From JBBIOU01 sp037443205 (GTDB lineage: Bacteria > Bacteroidota > Bacteroidia > Flavobacteriales_D > UBA2798), in assembly GCA_037443205.1 (NCBI GenBank), contig JBBIOU010000018.1, forward strand, positions 6,494 through 70,493: a DNA stretch of 64,000 bases, written 5' to 3'. This document shows positions 9,572 to 19,329 of the stretch, one piece after another. Numbering within the stretch: the stretch's first letter is position 1; every line of letters begins with the position of its first letter. Made by a program: the position numbers and the translations under genes. Below the pieces are notes generated by a model. That model was given only the letters and a program-made list of their open reading frames with translations. It searched no databases and had not been told where the DNA came from.

Positions 9572-10262
9572 CTAACTGCGAAATTAATTCTTTTTCGCGT
9601 ACAGGTTTTAAATTTTTAAACTCAATGCTTGGTTCCAAATAGTAATAGTCATTTTTTGTTTGTAAGTAATATTTCTTATCCGCTTCTAAAATTTTTTTTA
9701 TATCCATCGGGTCAATGCCATATATGGCCACTTTATTTTTACCCATGCGATAACCTTTGGTATTTAACGGGGTTTTCCATACCTCCAATTCGATACGAGT
9801 AAGTAACGATTCGTTTTTTATTCCCGACATTTTATTCAGCAAGGTATCTTTATCTGTTTTTACGGCTGCTTTTCTGTGCACTTCCATTTGTTTTACCATA
9901 ACCAATTCTTCGCGTTTTATATGGTCTTTATCCATACGTGCTGAATTTTCGTTGATATATAAATCATTATATTCACTTATGAGGCTATCTACCAATGAAC
10001 TGCTGTTATCTATATGTGGATAATAATCGCTAACGGTATCGGCTGTTTTAATTTTTACTTTTTTAAGTGTGGGTTTTTCTCTTACTGTATCCATATTTTT
10101 AGGCGTAATTATTTTTGTGCGATGGCTATTGTTATTATCAGAGTATGCTGTTTGAGTAGCATTATTTTGATTATGCATGAGGTATTTTACCCCAAAAACT
10201 CCGGCAGTTAGCCCAATAGTAAATACTAAGAAATATGACAGGTATTTTTTCAATCTAAACAA
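9561..10262 (-). CDS. Single-pass membrane protein, unknown function
   Basis: 233 residues. One N-terminal helix (YLSYFLVFTIGLTAGVFGV, residues about 8-26) is followed by a polar, Lys/Asp-rich region likely to lie in the periplasm, with a helical stretch around the conserved-looking KVAIYGIDPMDIKKI near the C-terminus. I recognise no domain. It is the first gene of the dapF-mltG operon, overlapping dapF by 11 bases. A TATATTTG element just upstream (10277-10284, minus) could be the operon promoter. Confidence 0.65.
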   Translation of the reverse strand: MFRLKKYLSYFLVFTIGLTAGVFGVKYLMHNQNNATQTAYSDNNNSHRTKIITPKNMDTVREKPTLKKVKIKTADTVSDYYPHIDNSSSLVDSLISEYNDLYINENSARMDKDHIKREELVMVKQMEVHRKAAVKTDKDTLLNKMSGIKNESLLTRIELEVWKTPLNTKGYRMGKNKVAIYGIDPMDIKKILEADKKYYLQTKNDYYYLEPSIEFKNLKPVREKELISQLDEF

Positions 10263-10345
10263 CTTATTTTCAATAACAAATATAGGGTTTTAGCTTAACA
10301 TTATTTAACAGCAATAATAATAACTTATTAAGCCTTGTTGCGTTT

Positions 10346-10353
10346 TAATTTTG
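10346..10353 (+). promoter_or_regulatory. Putative -7 box of the htrA gene
   Basis: TAATTTTG fits the Bacteroidota -7 consensus TAnnTTTG and lies 43 bases before the htrA start. No -33 TTG at normal spacing was seen, so this is tentative. Confidence 0.3.
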
Positions 10354-10396
10354 CTGAAAAAATGAGCATGTTGTTGTTTACAAAATCTAATGAGGT

Positions 10397-11872
10397 ATGA
10401 AAAAAATTTTTTTTAATTTTTTGATTGGATTGATGGGAGGCTTTGCTGCTTACCAACTGATGCATTTTATTAAACAAGACCAACCCAAAGCTTACATTGT
10501 AGAAAAACCATTACCGGCAAGTAACCCATCGGTACAGCTCACCGATTATACGTTTACCAATCAGGTAAACACAAAATTAGACTTTACCGTTGCAGCAGAA
10601 AACACCGTAAACTCGGTTGTACACATAAGCAGCGAATACTCTATTAAACAACCGGCCATATACGACCAGTTTTACCAATATTTTTACGGACCAAATTACA
10701 GAAATTATATACGCCCGCAGCAATCCACAGGTTCGGGTGTAATTATCAGTCCGGATGGATATATCGTTACCAATAATCATGTTATTGATCATGCTGAAAA
10801 AATAACAGTTACCTTAAACAATAACAAAAGCTATCAGGCTAAAATTATTGGTGCCGACCCGGGAACCGACATTGCCCTTTTAAAAATTGATGCACATGAT
10901 CTGCAAGCCATACCCATCGGAAATTCAGATGAAGTAAAAGTTGGCGAATGGGTATTGGCAGTTGGCAATCCGTTTAATTTAAATTCAACAGTTACAGCCG
11001 GTATTGTTAGTGCCAAATCGCGCAACATCCATATATTAGAAGGTAATCCCGATAAAAATATTTTCCCAATCGAGTCATTTATACAAACGGATGCAGCCGT
11101 AAATCCGGGCAACAGCGGTGGAGCGTTAGTTAACATACACGGTCAGTTAATTGGCATCAACACCGCCATTGCCAGCAATACCGGAAGCTATGCAGGCTAT
11201 TCTTTTGCAGTACCCGTTAACCTGATGCAAAAAGTTGTTGCCGATTTAATGAAATATGGCACTGTACAACGCGGATTTTTAGGAGTAAACATCCGCAACA
11301 TAGACCAGGCTTTGGCAAACGAACTAAATATTAACGACCTAAAAGGGGTTTACGTTGCCGGTTTAGTACCCAACGGAGCCGGTGAACAAGCCGGTATAAA
11401 AGAAGGCGACATCATTGTGGCTATTAACGAAACAGAAGTAAACAGCGCCTCGCATTTGCAAGAACAAGTTGCCCGCTTTAGACCGGGGGATGAACTAAGC
11501 GTAAGGATAAAAAGAGGAAAAGAAGAATTTATCATACCGGTTACACTCAAAAACAGCGAAGGCAACACCAAATTAATTAAAAAAGATGTTGCAGAAATAA
11601 AAAATGCACTTGGTGCCATTTTAGAGAATCCGTCAACCGAAGAATTAACCCGGCTAAAACTCAACTCGGGCGTTAAAGTTAGCTCGATTGGCACGGGCAA
11701 ATTTAAAAATGCCGGTATTAAGCCGGGATTTATCATTACCAAAGTGGATAATATCCCGGTAAAAAACCCCGATGAGCTAATTAACTACCTGAAAATCAAG
11801 AAAGGAGAAGGGGTTTTAATAGAAGGCTACTACCCTAACGGCAAACGAGAACATTATGCCATAGGGTTATAA
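10397..11872 (+). CDS. degP: HtrA/Deg-family serine protease with two PDZ domains
   Basis: 491 residues. An N-terminal hydrophobic segment (FFNFLIGLMGGFAAYQLM) serves as signal or anchor, so the protease acts in the periplasm. The trypsin-like domain covers about residues 65-280 with the triad His128 (TNNHVI), Asp158 (GTDIALL) and Ser240 (NPGNSGGAL). PDZ1 is at about 285-385 (RGFLGVNIRN, then AGIKEGDIIVAI). PDZ2 is at about 405-490 (NAGIKPGFIITKV). HtrA proteases degrade or refold damaged envelope proteins. It stands alone between a divergent operon and the primary sigma factor. A small hairpin overlaps the stop codon (11862-11880). Confidence 0.95.
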   Translation: MKKIFFNFLIGLMGGFAAYQLMHFIKQDQPKAYIVEKPLPASNPSVQLTDYTFTNQVNTKLDFTVAAENTVNSVVHISSEYSIKQPAIYDQFYQYFYGPNYRNYIRPQQSTGSGVIISPDGYIVTNNHVIDHAEKITVTLNNNKSYQAKIIGADPGTDIALLKIDAHDLQAIPIGNSDEVKVGEWVLAVGNPFNLNSTVTAGIVSAKSRNIHILEGNPDKNIFPIESFIQTDAAVNPGNSGGALVNIHGQLIGINTAIASNTGSYAGYSFAVPVNLMQKVVADLMKYGTVQRGFLGVNIRNIDQALANELNINDLKGVYVAGLVPNGAGEQAGIKEGDIIVAINETEVNSASHLQEQVARFRPGDELSVRIKRGKEEFIIPVTLKNSEGNTKLIKKDVAEIKNALGAILENPSTEELTRLKLNSGVKVSSIGTGKFKNAGIKPGFIITKVDNIPVKNPDELINYLKIKKGEGVLIEGYYPNGKREHYAIGL

Positions 11873-11880
11873 AAACCCTA
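11862..11880 (+). terminator. Hairpin at the htrA stop codon
   Basis: TAGGGTT and AACCCTA form a perfect 7-bp stem with a 5-base loop containing the stop codon. No T run follows, so it is a weak or factor-assisted terminator at best. Confidence 0.3.
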
Positions 11881-11910
11881 CCCCGTATAAAGTAAATTTC
11901 GATAAACAAC

Positions 11911-11941
11911 TTGTATTTAACTTTCTATTAATATACCTTTG
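11911..11941 (+). promoter_or_regulatory. Promoter of the primary sigma factor gene
   Basis: TTG at 11911-11913 and TACCTTTG at 11934-11941 are 20 bases apart, matching the Bacteroidota -33/-7 promoter pattern. The box ends 48 bases before the ATG of the sigma factor, which should therefore transcribe itself. Confidence 0.6.
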
Positions 11942-11989
11942 CAGTCCCAAAAAATATCTTGTTAAACAAATATATTTTTACCAGCCATT

Positions 11990-12853
11990 ATGAGACAACT
12001 TAAAATAACCAAATCTATTACAAACAGAGAAAGTCAGTCGCTTGATAAATACTTGCAGGAAATTGGAAAAGAAGAACTTATTACCGCAGAAGACGAAGTA
12101 GAATTAGCCAAAAGAATTAAAAAAGGTGACCAACGGGCTTTAGAAAAATTAACCCGCGCCAACCTTCGCTTTGTAGTATCGGTAGCCAAACAATATCAAA
12201 ATCAGGGATTAACGCTACCCGATTTGATAAACGAAGGCAATTTAGGCTTGATTAAAGCCGCCCAGCGCTTTGACGAAACCAGAGGATTTAAATTCATTTC
12301 TTATGCCGTATGGTGGATTCGCCAATCTATACTTCAGGCACTGGCTGAGCAATCGCGCATTGTGCGCTTACCACTAAATCAGGTAGGCTCGCTTAATAAA
12401 ATAAACAAAGCTTTTGCCAAATTAGAACAAGAATTTGAGCGTCCGCCCAGTGCAGATGAATTAGCCGAAATATTAGATATACCCGAAGATAAAATTGCCG
12501 ACACCATGCGTGTTTCGGGGCGCCATGTATCTGTTGATGCACCCTTTCAGGAAGGCGAAGATAACTCGTTGCTTGATGTGTTGGTAAACAGCGATTCACC
12601 CAGAGCTGACTTTAGCTTGATGAACGAGTCTTTACAAAGAGAAATAGAGCGTTCCTTATCTACACTTACCGAAAGAGAAAGAGACGTTATAAAATTATTT
12701 TTCGGAATAGGGATGAATCACGGATTAACTCTTGAAGAAATAGGCGCTAAATTTGATTTAACTCGCGAACGTGTTCGCCAGATTAAAGAAAAAGCGATAC
12801 GCAGACTACGTCATACTTCCAGAAGCAAACTTTTAAAAACATATTTAGGTTAA
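11990..12853 (+). CDS. rpoD: Primary (housekeeping) RNA polymerase sigma factor
   Basis: 287 residues, the usual size of the Bacteroidota primary sigma factor, which lacks the long region 1.1 and spacer of E. coli RpoD. Region 1.2 starts at SQSLDKYLQEIGK. Region 2 contains LRFVVSVAKQYQNQGL, NEGNLGLIKAAQRFD and YAVWWIRQSI. Region 3 includes RIVRLPLNQVG. Region 4.2 carries the helix-turn-helix LTLEEIGAKF with TRERVRQI. This protein should read the TAnnTTTG promoters seen across the window. It has its own promoter and is followed after 27 bases by the GAPDH gene, so the two may be co-transcribed. Confidence 0.96.
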   Translation: MRQLKITKSITNRESQSLDKYLQEIGKEELITAEDEVELAKRIKKGDQRALEKLTRANLRFVVSVAKQYQNQGLTLPDLINEGNLGLIKAAQRFDETRGFKFISYAVWWIRQSILQALAEQSRIVRLPLNQVGSLNKINKAFAKLEQEFERPPSADELAEILDIPEDKIADTMRVSGRHVSVDAPFQEGEDNSLLDVLVNSDSPRADFSLMNESLQREIERSLSTLTERERDVIKLFFGIGMNHGLTLEEIGAKFDLTRERVRQIKEKAIRRLRHTSRSKLLKTYLG

Positions 12854-12880
12854 TCATCTTAAAAAACAATCATATTGCAT

Positions 12881-14347
12881 ATGTCACAATTTGCCAACGG
12901 TACCGCTGTAAGTTATGATGCGGAGTTGAAAAAACACATTGACAAAGAAAAAGCAGCCGTTGAGCTGATTAGTGCCTTAGGAAAATTATTATACACCAAA
13001 TCGGTTGAACTGGTACTGTTCAGAAATCACCTTATAGACCAAAGCGTATCACAAATACTTAATCTGCACATCTATGCCCGCGAAGTAGTAAAAAAGAACA
13101 TCTCTGTTTTTGACTCGGCAGAGCTTGCTGCACTTATGCTCGATATGGAGCTCGCTCCTTCTAAAATTGATATCGGCTTACTTGCATCGCAATGGGTTGA
13201 AGAACAAAAAAATTACACCTCTAAAGCCGATTTTCTTAAAGATAAACTCATAAATTTTACTATTGATAAGGCCAGGCCTTTAACTCCTACTGACGTTGTA
13301 TTGTTTGGCTTCGGCCGCATTGGTCGTTTATGTGCACGCGAATTGGTAAAACAAGCCGGCAAAGGTCAGCAATTGCGTTTAAGAGCTATTGTTACACGCG
13401 GCAATAGCGATACAGAAATATATAAACGCGCTGCTTTACTGCGCATGGACTCGGTTCATGGCCCCTTTGCAGGTTCGGTAGAAATTGATTACCAAAATAA
13501 AACACTTATTATCAACGGACAGATAGTACAATTAATAGACGCCTCAAACCCCGAAGACATTGATTACACCAAATACGGCATTAACCATGCGCTGGTAATT
13601 GATAATACAGGCATATATACCAAAAAAGAAGAATTATCAAGACACCTTCAATCAAAAGGAGTTGCCAAAGTTTTACTTACTGCTCCGGGTAAAGAAATGA
13701 TAAATGTTGTTTATGGCGTCAATCAAAAAGATGTAAATCTAGACGAAGACAAAGTTGTTTCGGCTGCCTCGTGCACCACGAATGCCATTGTACCGGTGCT
13801 TAAAGTGGTTAACGACAACCTGGGCATTGAAAGAGGGCACATTGAAACTGTACATGCCTATACCAACGACCAAAACCTGATTGATAACATGCACAAAAAA
13901 ACCCGCAGAGGGCGCTCGGCAGCTATCAATATGGTTATTACCGAAACCGGAGCCGGTAAAGCTGTTACCAAAGTAATCCCTGAACTTAAAGATAAACTTA
14001 CTGCCAATGCTGTTCGTGTACCTGTACCCAACGGCTCATTGGCTATACTAAGCCTTACACTTAAAAAACAAACCAGCGTTGATGAAATAAACAGCCTGCT
14101 TAGAAAAGCTTCTCTGGAAGGCGAACTGGTAAATCAGATATATTATTCTTACGAAACAGAGCTTGTTTCGAGTGATATCATTGGCAATACCTGTTGTTCG
14201 GTATTTGACAGCCCTGCTACTATCGTTTCAAGTGACGGAAAAAATGTAGTACTGTATGTCTGGTACGATAACGAATTTGGATATACCAAGCAAGTTATTC
14301 GTTTAGCAAAATACATGTGCAAAGTAAATCGCTTAATCTATTATTAA
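12881..14347 (+). CDS. gap: Glyceraldehyde-3-phosphate dehydrogenase, long form
   Basis: 488 residues. The standard GAPDH fold is preceded by an extra ~130-residue helical N-terminal region, as in the long GAPDHs of many Bacteroidota. The NAD-binding loop is GFGRIGR at 143-149, and the catalytic Cys298 lies in SAASCTTNA. The C-terminal WYDNEFGYTKQV is also diagnostic. It oxidises glyceraldehyde-3-phosphate to 1,3-bisphosphoglycerate, or runs in reverse during gluconeogenesis. I chose the ATG at 12881; a TTG two codons earlier (12875) is less likely. A glycolytic versus gluconeogenic role cannot be told from sequence. Confidence 0.94.
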   Translation: MSQFANGTAVSYDAELKKHIDKEKAAVELISALGKLLYTKSVELVLFRNHLIDQSVSQILNLHIYAREVVKKNISVFDSAELAALMLDMELAPSKIDIGLLASQWVEEQKNYTSKADFLKDKLINFTIDKARPLTPTDVVLFGFGRIGRLCARELVKQAGKGQQLRLRAIVTRGNSDTEIYKRAALLRMDSVHGPFAGSVEIDYQNKTLIINGQIVQLIDASNPEDIDYTKYGINHALVIDNTGIYTKKEELSRHLQSKGVAKVLLTAPGKEMINVVYGVNQKDVNLDEDKVVSAASCTTNAIVPVLKVVNDNLGIERGHIETVHAYTNDQNLIDNMHKKTRRGRSAAINMVITETGAGKAVTKVIPELKDKLTANAVRVPVPNGSLAILSLTLKKQTSVDEINSLLRKASLEGELVNQIYYSYETELVSSDIIGNTCCSVFDSPATIVSSDGKNVVLYVWYDNEFGYTKQVIRLAKYMCKVNRLIYY

Positions 14348-14442
14348 TCCTTTTAATATATTCCACAATAATTCTTTGTTGTATTATGAGGCTATATGCG
14401 TAAACGCTAAATTGAAAAACCACCTTTAACAAACATATAAAA

Positions 14443-15612
14443 ATGCGCTTATTGCCCTATTTCATTCTTTTAGTTATACTCGCACAAGCCTGTAAAAGAA
14501 AAAATAACTATACCCTTAATCATATTGCCCATAACAACATTGAGGTGCCGGAGAAAAAATCTGAATTAATTGATTTTGATACCTCCTTAACCGACCTGGC
14601 TTATTTAATTGCAGGCTTAAAACCAATGAGCAATCGTTATAATGATATTGTGGTAAAAGATTTTTACCAAAAATATGCTGCCGATATTGAAAAATCATGG
14701 TTAATTTCCGATAGCTTGATGTTACAACCTATTAAAAGGTGGCTTTCTGAACGTCAAATTTCTGATAACCGCGATTCTTTGTTATGTTTTTATCCGCTCA
14801 GCGGTCCTGATTTTTTATTTGGCAACGCTTTTTGGCCCAATGCACAAACCTATATTATGCTTGGCTTAGAACCTAAGGGGACCCTGGTAAATTTTACTGG
14901 TTTAAATGACACGGAATTAAAAAAATATTTTAACGGAATAAAAGAATCGCTTAAATACCTAAATACTCGCGGCTATTTTGTTACGATGCACATGAGCAGT
15001 GATTTTACCAAAATGCATCTGAACGGTATGTTACACATGATTTTATTTATGTTGGCAAGAACCAATCATTTTATTAAAGACATTTATTATGTTCAAATAA
15101 ACAAGAACGGTGATTTAATAAAAAATACAAACCCTCCTAAAAAATCAGACACTTTAATCAGTGCGACAGCTATAGACTTTTTAGATGCTCATAGGCAACG
15201 AATCAGAACAGTTTATTATTTTCAGTTAAATGCTAATGACAACAACCTGAACAAACATCCTGAATTTGAGAAATTTGTTTTGAAATTTAAGAATCGGGTA
15301 GCTTATATGAAATCTGCATCCTGCGTACTTCAAAACACTCCTTTTTCGACTATCCGAAAACTGGTATTAGGATGTAAGCAAATATTGCAAGATGATACCG
15401 GAGTCCCTTATCGTTATTTTGATAGCACAAAATATGACATTACTCTTTATGGCACATACACCTCTACTATTAAGGATTTGAGCTGGTGCTTGCAAAAAGA
15501 CTTGATGAATGCAATAAAAAGATCACCTCACAACCACAATCTTCCATTTAAAATAAGCTATAACGGTAATTATGGCGAAGGTATGTTATTGCATGCTGTT
15601 GGCAAAGAGTAA
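14443..15612 (+). CDS. Exported lipoprotein, function unknown
   Basis: 389 residues. The N-terminus (LLPYFILLVILAQAC) is a lipoprotein signal with Cys17. The mature part has a strongly patterned block, YPLSGPDFLFGNAFWPNAQ, followed by LGLEPKG, which I have the impression of seeing in other Bacteroidota lipoproteins without a named function. The C-terminus ends in SYNGNYGEGMLLHAVGKE. It is separated from the GAPDH gene by 95 bases and converges on the giant T9SS protein three bases away. No enzymatic motif is visible. Confidence 0.7.
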   Translation: MRLLPYFILLVILAQACKRKNNYTLNHIAHNNIEVPEKKSELIDFDTSLTDLAYLIAGLKPMSNRYNDIVVKDFYQKYAADIEKSWLISDSLMLQPIKRWLSERQISDNRDSLLCFYPLSGPDFLFGNAFWPNAQTYIMLGLEPKGTLVNFTGLNDTELKKYFNGIKESLKYLNTRGYFVTMHMSSDFTKMHLNGMLHMILFMLARTNHFIKDIYYVQINKNGDLIKNTNPPKKSDTLISATAIDFLDAHRQRIRTVYYFQLNANDNNLNKHPEFEKFVLKFKNRVAYMKSASCVLQNTPFSTIRKLVLGCKQILQDDTGVPYRYFDSTKYDITLYGTYTSTIKDLSWCLQKDLMNAIKRSPHNHNLPFKISYNGNYGEGMLLHAVGKE

Positions 15613-15615
15613 TGT

Positions 15616-18600
15616 TTAACGAATGATGGTTACATGCCCTGTTTTTGTAAAAATTTCGGAGTCCCAGCATTTACGCTGGTATTTAACAATATAGTAATAC
15701 ACACCTTCGGAGGCATTTTTTCCGTCAATTTTTCCATCCCATTTTTCATTTCCTGAAGAAGATTCCCATAATTTAAGCCCCCAGCGGTTATATATTTCTG
15801 CATGATAATACTCCATATCAGGTATAATATCGTAAGCAGGCATATTTTTATAAAATGCAACAAAATATGGGTTTTTATCGTCACCATTATTCGGGCTAAA
15901 TACATTAGGTATTTCAACAGTTCCTTGCATCAGGCTTTCTTCTACTACTATGGTTTGTGAAATAGTTCCCACGCGACCACAGGTAAAATCGTACGCTGTT
16001 AAAGTAAGTGTATAAATACCGGGAATGGTGTATGCGTAATTTATATTTTGCACGTCAATATATACATCGCCATTACCCATATCCCACACCAGCGAGTCGG
16101 CACCGGTACCGGTAAAAGCAATATTAACAAAAACCGTGTCACTGCAAGGTTGAGGCGGTATAGGAGAAAAACTTGCCGAAAAAGCCTGTGATTGCAGAAT
16201 GGTTACATTCAGAAATACTGTGTCAGAAATGTTGCAGGTAGATGAATCAATCGCAATATACATAACATTATATACACCTGTATCGGTAAAAGTATAAGTA
16301 GGATTTTGCAAGGTTGAAGTACCGGTTCCATCGCCAAAATCCCAGTAATGTTGAGGAGTATTTCCACCGGTAAAATTCACATTAAACGGTGGATCGCAGG
16401 CCAGCACGTTGGGTGCTGCATTTGCATTAGCCATAACCATCGTAGGATTGTAAATAATCGTTGTATCGGTTGTTGCTACCTGATTGCATTGTGTATTGTA
16501 TGCCGTAAGCGATAGTGTATATGTTCCCGGATTTGTAAATGCATGTGTAACTGTATTTATGTCGTAATAAAATGTACCATCACCCATGTTCCAAACCAGC
16601 GAGTCGGCACCCGAACCTGTAAATTGCAGATTAACGATTAAAGAATCTTGTGTACAGGGATCAAAGGGCGGTATATTAAATACTGCCGAAAATTGTTGCG
16701 ATTGCAAAATAACTACTGATAAATAAACCGTATCGGCAATATTGCAAGTACTGGAATCTATGGCTACGTACATTATGGTATAATTACCGGTATCAGTAAA
16801 TGTGTAAGAAGGGTTTTGCAAGGTTGAGGTTCCGGTTCCATCGCCAAAATCCCAATAATGGTGGGGCACACCGTTGGTACCGGTAAAATTAACAACAAAA
16901 GGCGGGTCGCAGGCAATAATATTGGGCGATGCATTGGCTCCTGCCTGAACGCCCTGGTAATTAAATTCCATTTTAATGGAGCCTATGTTACAATTAGTGC
17001 TGTTATTGGTATTAGACCAAACACCGGGGGTAGTAGGAAAATTTTGTGAGCCACCGCAGCCGGCACATACTGCCTGATAGATAGTTCCGTTTTTATCAAA
17101 GCGACTGGTGCCACCATCTACGTGCTCGGCTATATTGCCTCCAAAATAAGTACCATATAATAATGATTGTGCATTACGTTCTAAAACCATAAAGTAAAAA
17201 TCGCTGCCGTCTGTTGTATTGTCGTAAGCATCGGATGTAAGCGGCATGTTATTGGTGTTGCCGCCTGCTGATGTATTGATGGTTCCGCCCCACCCGGATA
17301 CATAAATATTTTTGCAAAAATCAACCATAAATGCGGTGGGAGAAATATTGGTTATGCTTGCATTACCACTACCAAAAACCGTAGAAAATCCGGTAGTATT
17401 AAGGTTATTGTTGAGTTTATGGATAAACTGACTGCTGTTGGGGTTGCTGTAAACACCCATCGTTACCGGATATGCGCCCCGGGTTTGACCAACCACATAA
17501 ACATCATCGTCAAAATCTAAATCTAATATATAACACTGATCGTAAAGGTTGGTGCCCAGATATGTTGCGTGTAATAAACTACCGTTGCTTTGATTAAGGG
17601 CTATTACATAACCATCCGATACTCCTCCGGGTGCGGTATTAATTAATCCGTTACCTATATTATGAAAATTAGTGCTTCGGGTGCCTCCGCAAATAAATAC
17701 TTTATTGTTGTTTGAAATTTTTACCGAATAGGCCGCATCATCGTTGCTGCCACCAATGTATGTTGACCAAACCAGATTATTAAAGCCCGAATTTAAACGA
17801 AATGAGCAACCGTCTTGTGTTCCTGATAATGCGGTTGATAAAGACCCCGGGGTAACAGGAAAATTATTTGAGCGGGTAGAACTTGCTACATATACATCAT
17901 TATTGGCATCAACAAAAATTTCTCCTCTGTTTTGGTCGGCATAATTAAAATTTAATGTGCCTGCAGAATTTAAACCATCATTGCCCGAGCCACCTACATA
18001 AGTGCTGCCTAATAAATTGTTTCCGGCTAAATTGAATTTTGAAACAAAAATATCTGAACCGGAGGCATAATTTATACCATTTACGGTGGTGGCTGTTCCT
18101 CCGTTGAAGGTGTTGTCGTAACATCCGGCAGTAACAGGGAAATTATTTGAGCTGGTTGTGCCATACACATAAAGGTTGTTGTTTAAATCACATACTAAAC
18201 TATGTGGCACATCTGCTCCATTGCCTCCCAGGTAGGTTGAAAAAACCAGCGCATTTCCTGTGGTTGTAAATTTACTAATGGAAACATCCACCGCGCCTCC
18301 GGCAAAATTTGCCTGATAGGCACCCATCGTAGGATATCCATTACTAAAAGCAATGCCTCCTGCATATAAAAATCCCTGATAATCGTAAGTAGCTGTAAAA
18401 CCCCAATTGTCTGCAGTAGAACCCGAATAGGTTGAAAAAATTAAAGTTGGGTCTATAATTAATTCGTATAACTGATTATATCCTTTGGGAAAATTAAAGG
18501 ATATTTCGCCATTTGAAATTTTGTATGCACAGGGTACAAACTGTTTGTTACCGTTGATGATTTGCCAGGCTATGGGATGTTTTTCGGTTACCAAACCCGC

Positions 18601-19188
18601 ATGGGTATTTAAATGAATTTCGCCATTAACCACTTCAGGGGTTATACCGATGTATTTCCATTTAATTATATCAGCATTTGTGCCGGGTGAAACAATGAAA
18701 TCATATTTTAAATATCCTTCGTGATTACTATGTATGCGTAGATTAATTCCCCGGTAAATATTTTCGTATAAAACCTGTTCAAACAAAGGCACATTGCTCA
18801 CCCATTTGTTCGCATCATTGCCAAGAAAATAGTTGTGATAGGCTGATTTTTTATGTATTCCTTTAGTATGTGTATATAGGTTAGCACCAATAAAAGTCTG
18901 TTTGTATCCATGTGAGCGAACTAAGATCTGTTCTGTACCCCCATTTGTACCGTGATGTTGATCGTGGAATTTCTCTAGGTCTTCCTGGTTATAAAAAGAG
19001 TATGTAAAGGCAGTGTTTTCCAGCCAAATAACACCACCGCCTATTTTGGCTTGATAGAGCAGGTTACTTTCCCATTGTCCTTTGTTTTCAATAAAAGACA
19101 AGGTGTTATGCTCATTGTGCGAAAAAACCTGCAGTTTAGCGATGATAAAAAACGCTAAAAAAAACGATCTTGTAAAAATGGTTTTCAT
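15616..19188 (-). CDS. Giant T9SS type B secreted protein with SBBP and PKD repeats
   Basis: 1190 residues. In order: signal peptide (SFFLAFFIIAKLQVFS); an N-terminal domain at about 25-245 of the type often found before SBBP repeats (FIENKGQW, YHNYFLGNDANKW); six or more SBBP/propeller-like repeats at 250-740 (FSTYLGGNGADVPHSL, GSTYVGGSGNDG); four PKD domains at about 745-1085 (HYWDFGDGTGTS twice, LVWNMGDG, LVWDMGNG); and a CHU_C/type B T9SS sorting domain at 1089-1190 (IPNVFSPNNGDD, IYNRWGLKLWES, GVYYYIVKY). The protein should be exported by T9SS and kept at or released from the surface, perhaps in adhesion or gliding. The PKD domains look like a duplicated pair. Confidence 0.88.
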   Translation of the reverse strand: MKTIFTRSFFLAFFIIAKLQVFSHNEHNTLSFIENKGQWESNLLYQAKIGGGVIWLENTAFTYSFYNQEDLEKFHDQHHGTNGGTEQILVRSHGYKQTFIGANLYTHTKGIHKKSAYHNYFLGNDANKWVSNVPLFEQVLYENIYRGINLRIHSNHEGYLKYDFIVSPGTNADIIKWKYIGITPEVVNGEIHLNTHAGLVTEKHPIAWQIINGNKQFVPCAYKISNGEISFNFPKGYNQLYELIIDPTLIFSTYSGSTADNWGFTATYDYQGFLYAGGIAFSNGYPTMGAYQANFAGGAVDVSISKFTTTGNALVFSTYLGGNGADVPHSLVCDLNNNLYVYGTTSSNNFPVTAGCYDNTFNGGTATTVNGINYASGSDIFVSKFNLAGNNLLGSTYVGGSGNDGLNSAGTLNFNYADQNRGEIFVDANNDVYVASSTRSNNFPVTPGSLSTALSGTQDGCSFRLNSGFNNLVWSTYIGGSNDDAAYSVKISNNNKVFICGGTRSTNFHNIGNGLINTAPGGVSDGYVIALNQSNGSLLHATYLGTNLYDQCYILDLDFDDDVYVVGQTRGAYPVTMGVYSNPNSSQFIHKLNNNLNTTGFSTVFGSGNASITNISPTAFMVDFCKNIYVSGWGGTINTSAGGNTNNMPLTSDAYDNTTDGSDFYFMVLERNAQSLLYGTYFGGNIAEHVDGGTSRFDKNGTIYQAVCAGCGGSQNFPTTPGVWSNTNNSTNCNIGSIKMEFNYQGVQAGANASPNIIACDPPFVVNFTGTNGVPHHYWDFGDGTGTSTLQNPSYTFTDTGNYTIMYVAIDSSTCNIADTVYLSVVILQSQQFSAVFNIPPFDPCTQDSLIVNLQFTGSGADSLVWNMGDGTFYYDINTVTHAFTNPGTYTLSLTAYNTQCNQVATTDTTIIYNPTMVMANANAAPNVLACDPPFNVNFTGGNTPQHYWDFGDGTGTSTLQNPTYTFTDTGVYNVMYIAIDSSTCNISDTVFLNVTILQSQAFSASFSPIPPQPCSDTVFVNIAFTGTGADSLVWDMGNGDVYIDVQNINYAYTIPGIYTLTLTAYDFTCGRVGTISQTIVVEESLMQGTVEIPNVFSPNNGDDKNPYFVAFYKNMPAYDIIPDMEYYHAEIYNRWGLKLWESSSGNEKWDGKIDGKNASEGVYYYIVKYQRKCWDSEIFTKTGHVTIIR

Positions 19189-19329
19189 ACTTACGTATAT
19201 GATTAAATTTGCACAAATGACGTAAGAATTTAATCATTAGTTGCGCCCGGGTTAATTAATTTAACAAGTCGCGGGGTATTCGTTATTTTATTAAAATCAG
19301 ATAAGGATGAAGGTGTAGTGAAATTATAA

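Noticed and set aside
12875..12880. TTG start for GAPDH two codons upstream
   Set aside because: An ATG immediately follows and gives a normal N-terminus; no feature favours TTG.
15616..19188. A phage tail or toxin gene because of its size and repeats
   Set aside because: SBBP and PKD repeats plus a type B T9SS sorting domain explain the whole protein.
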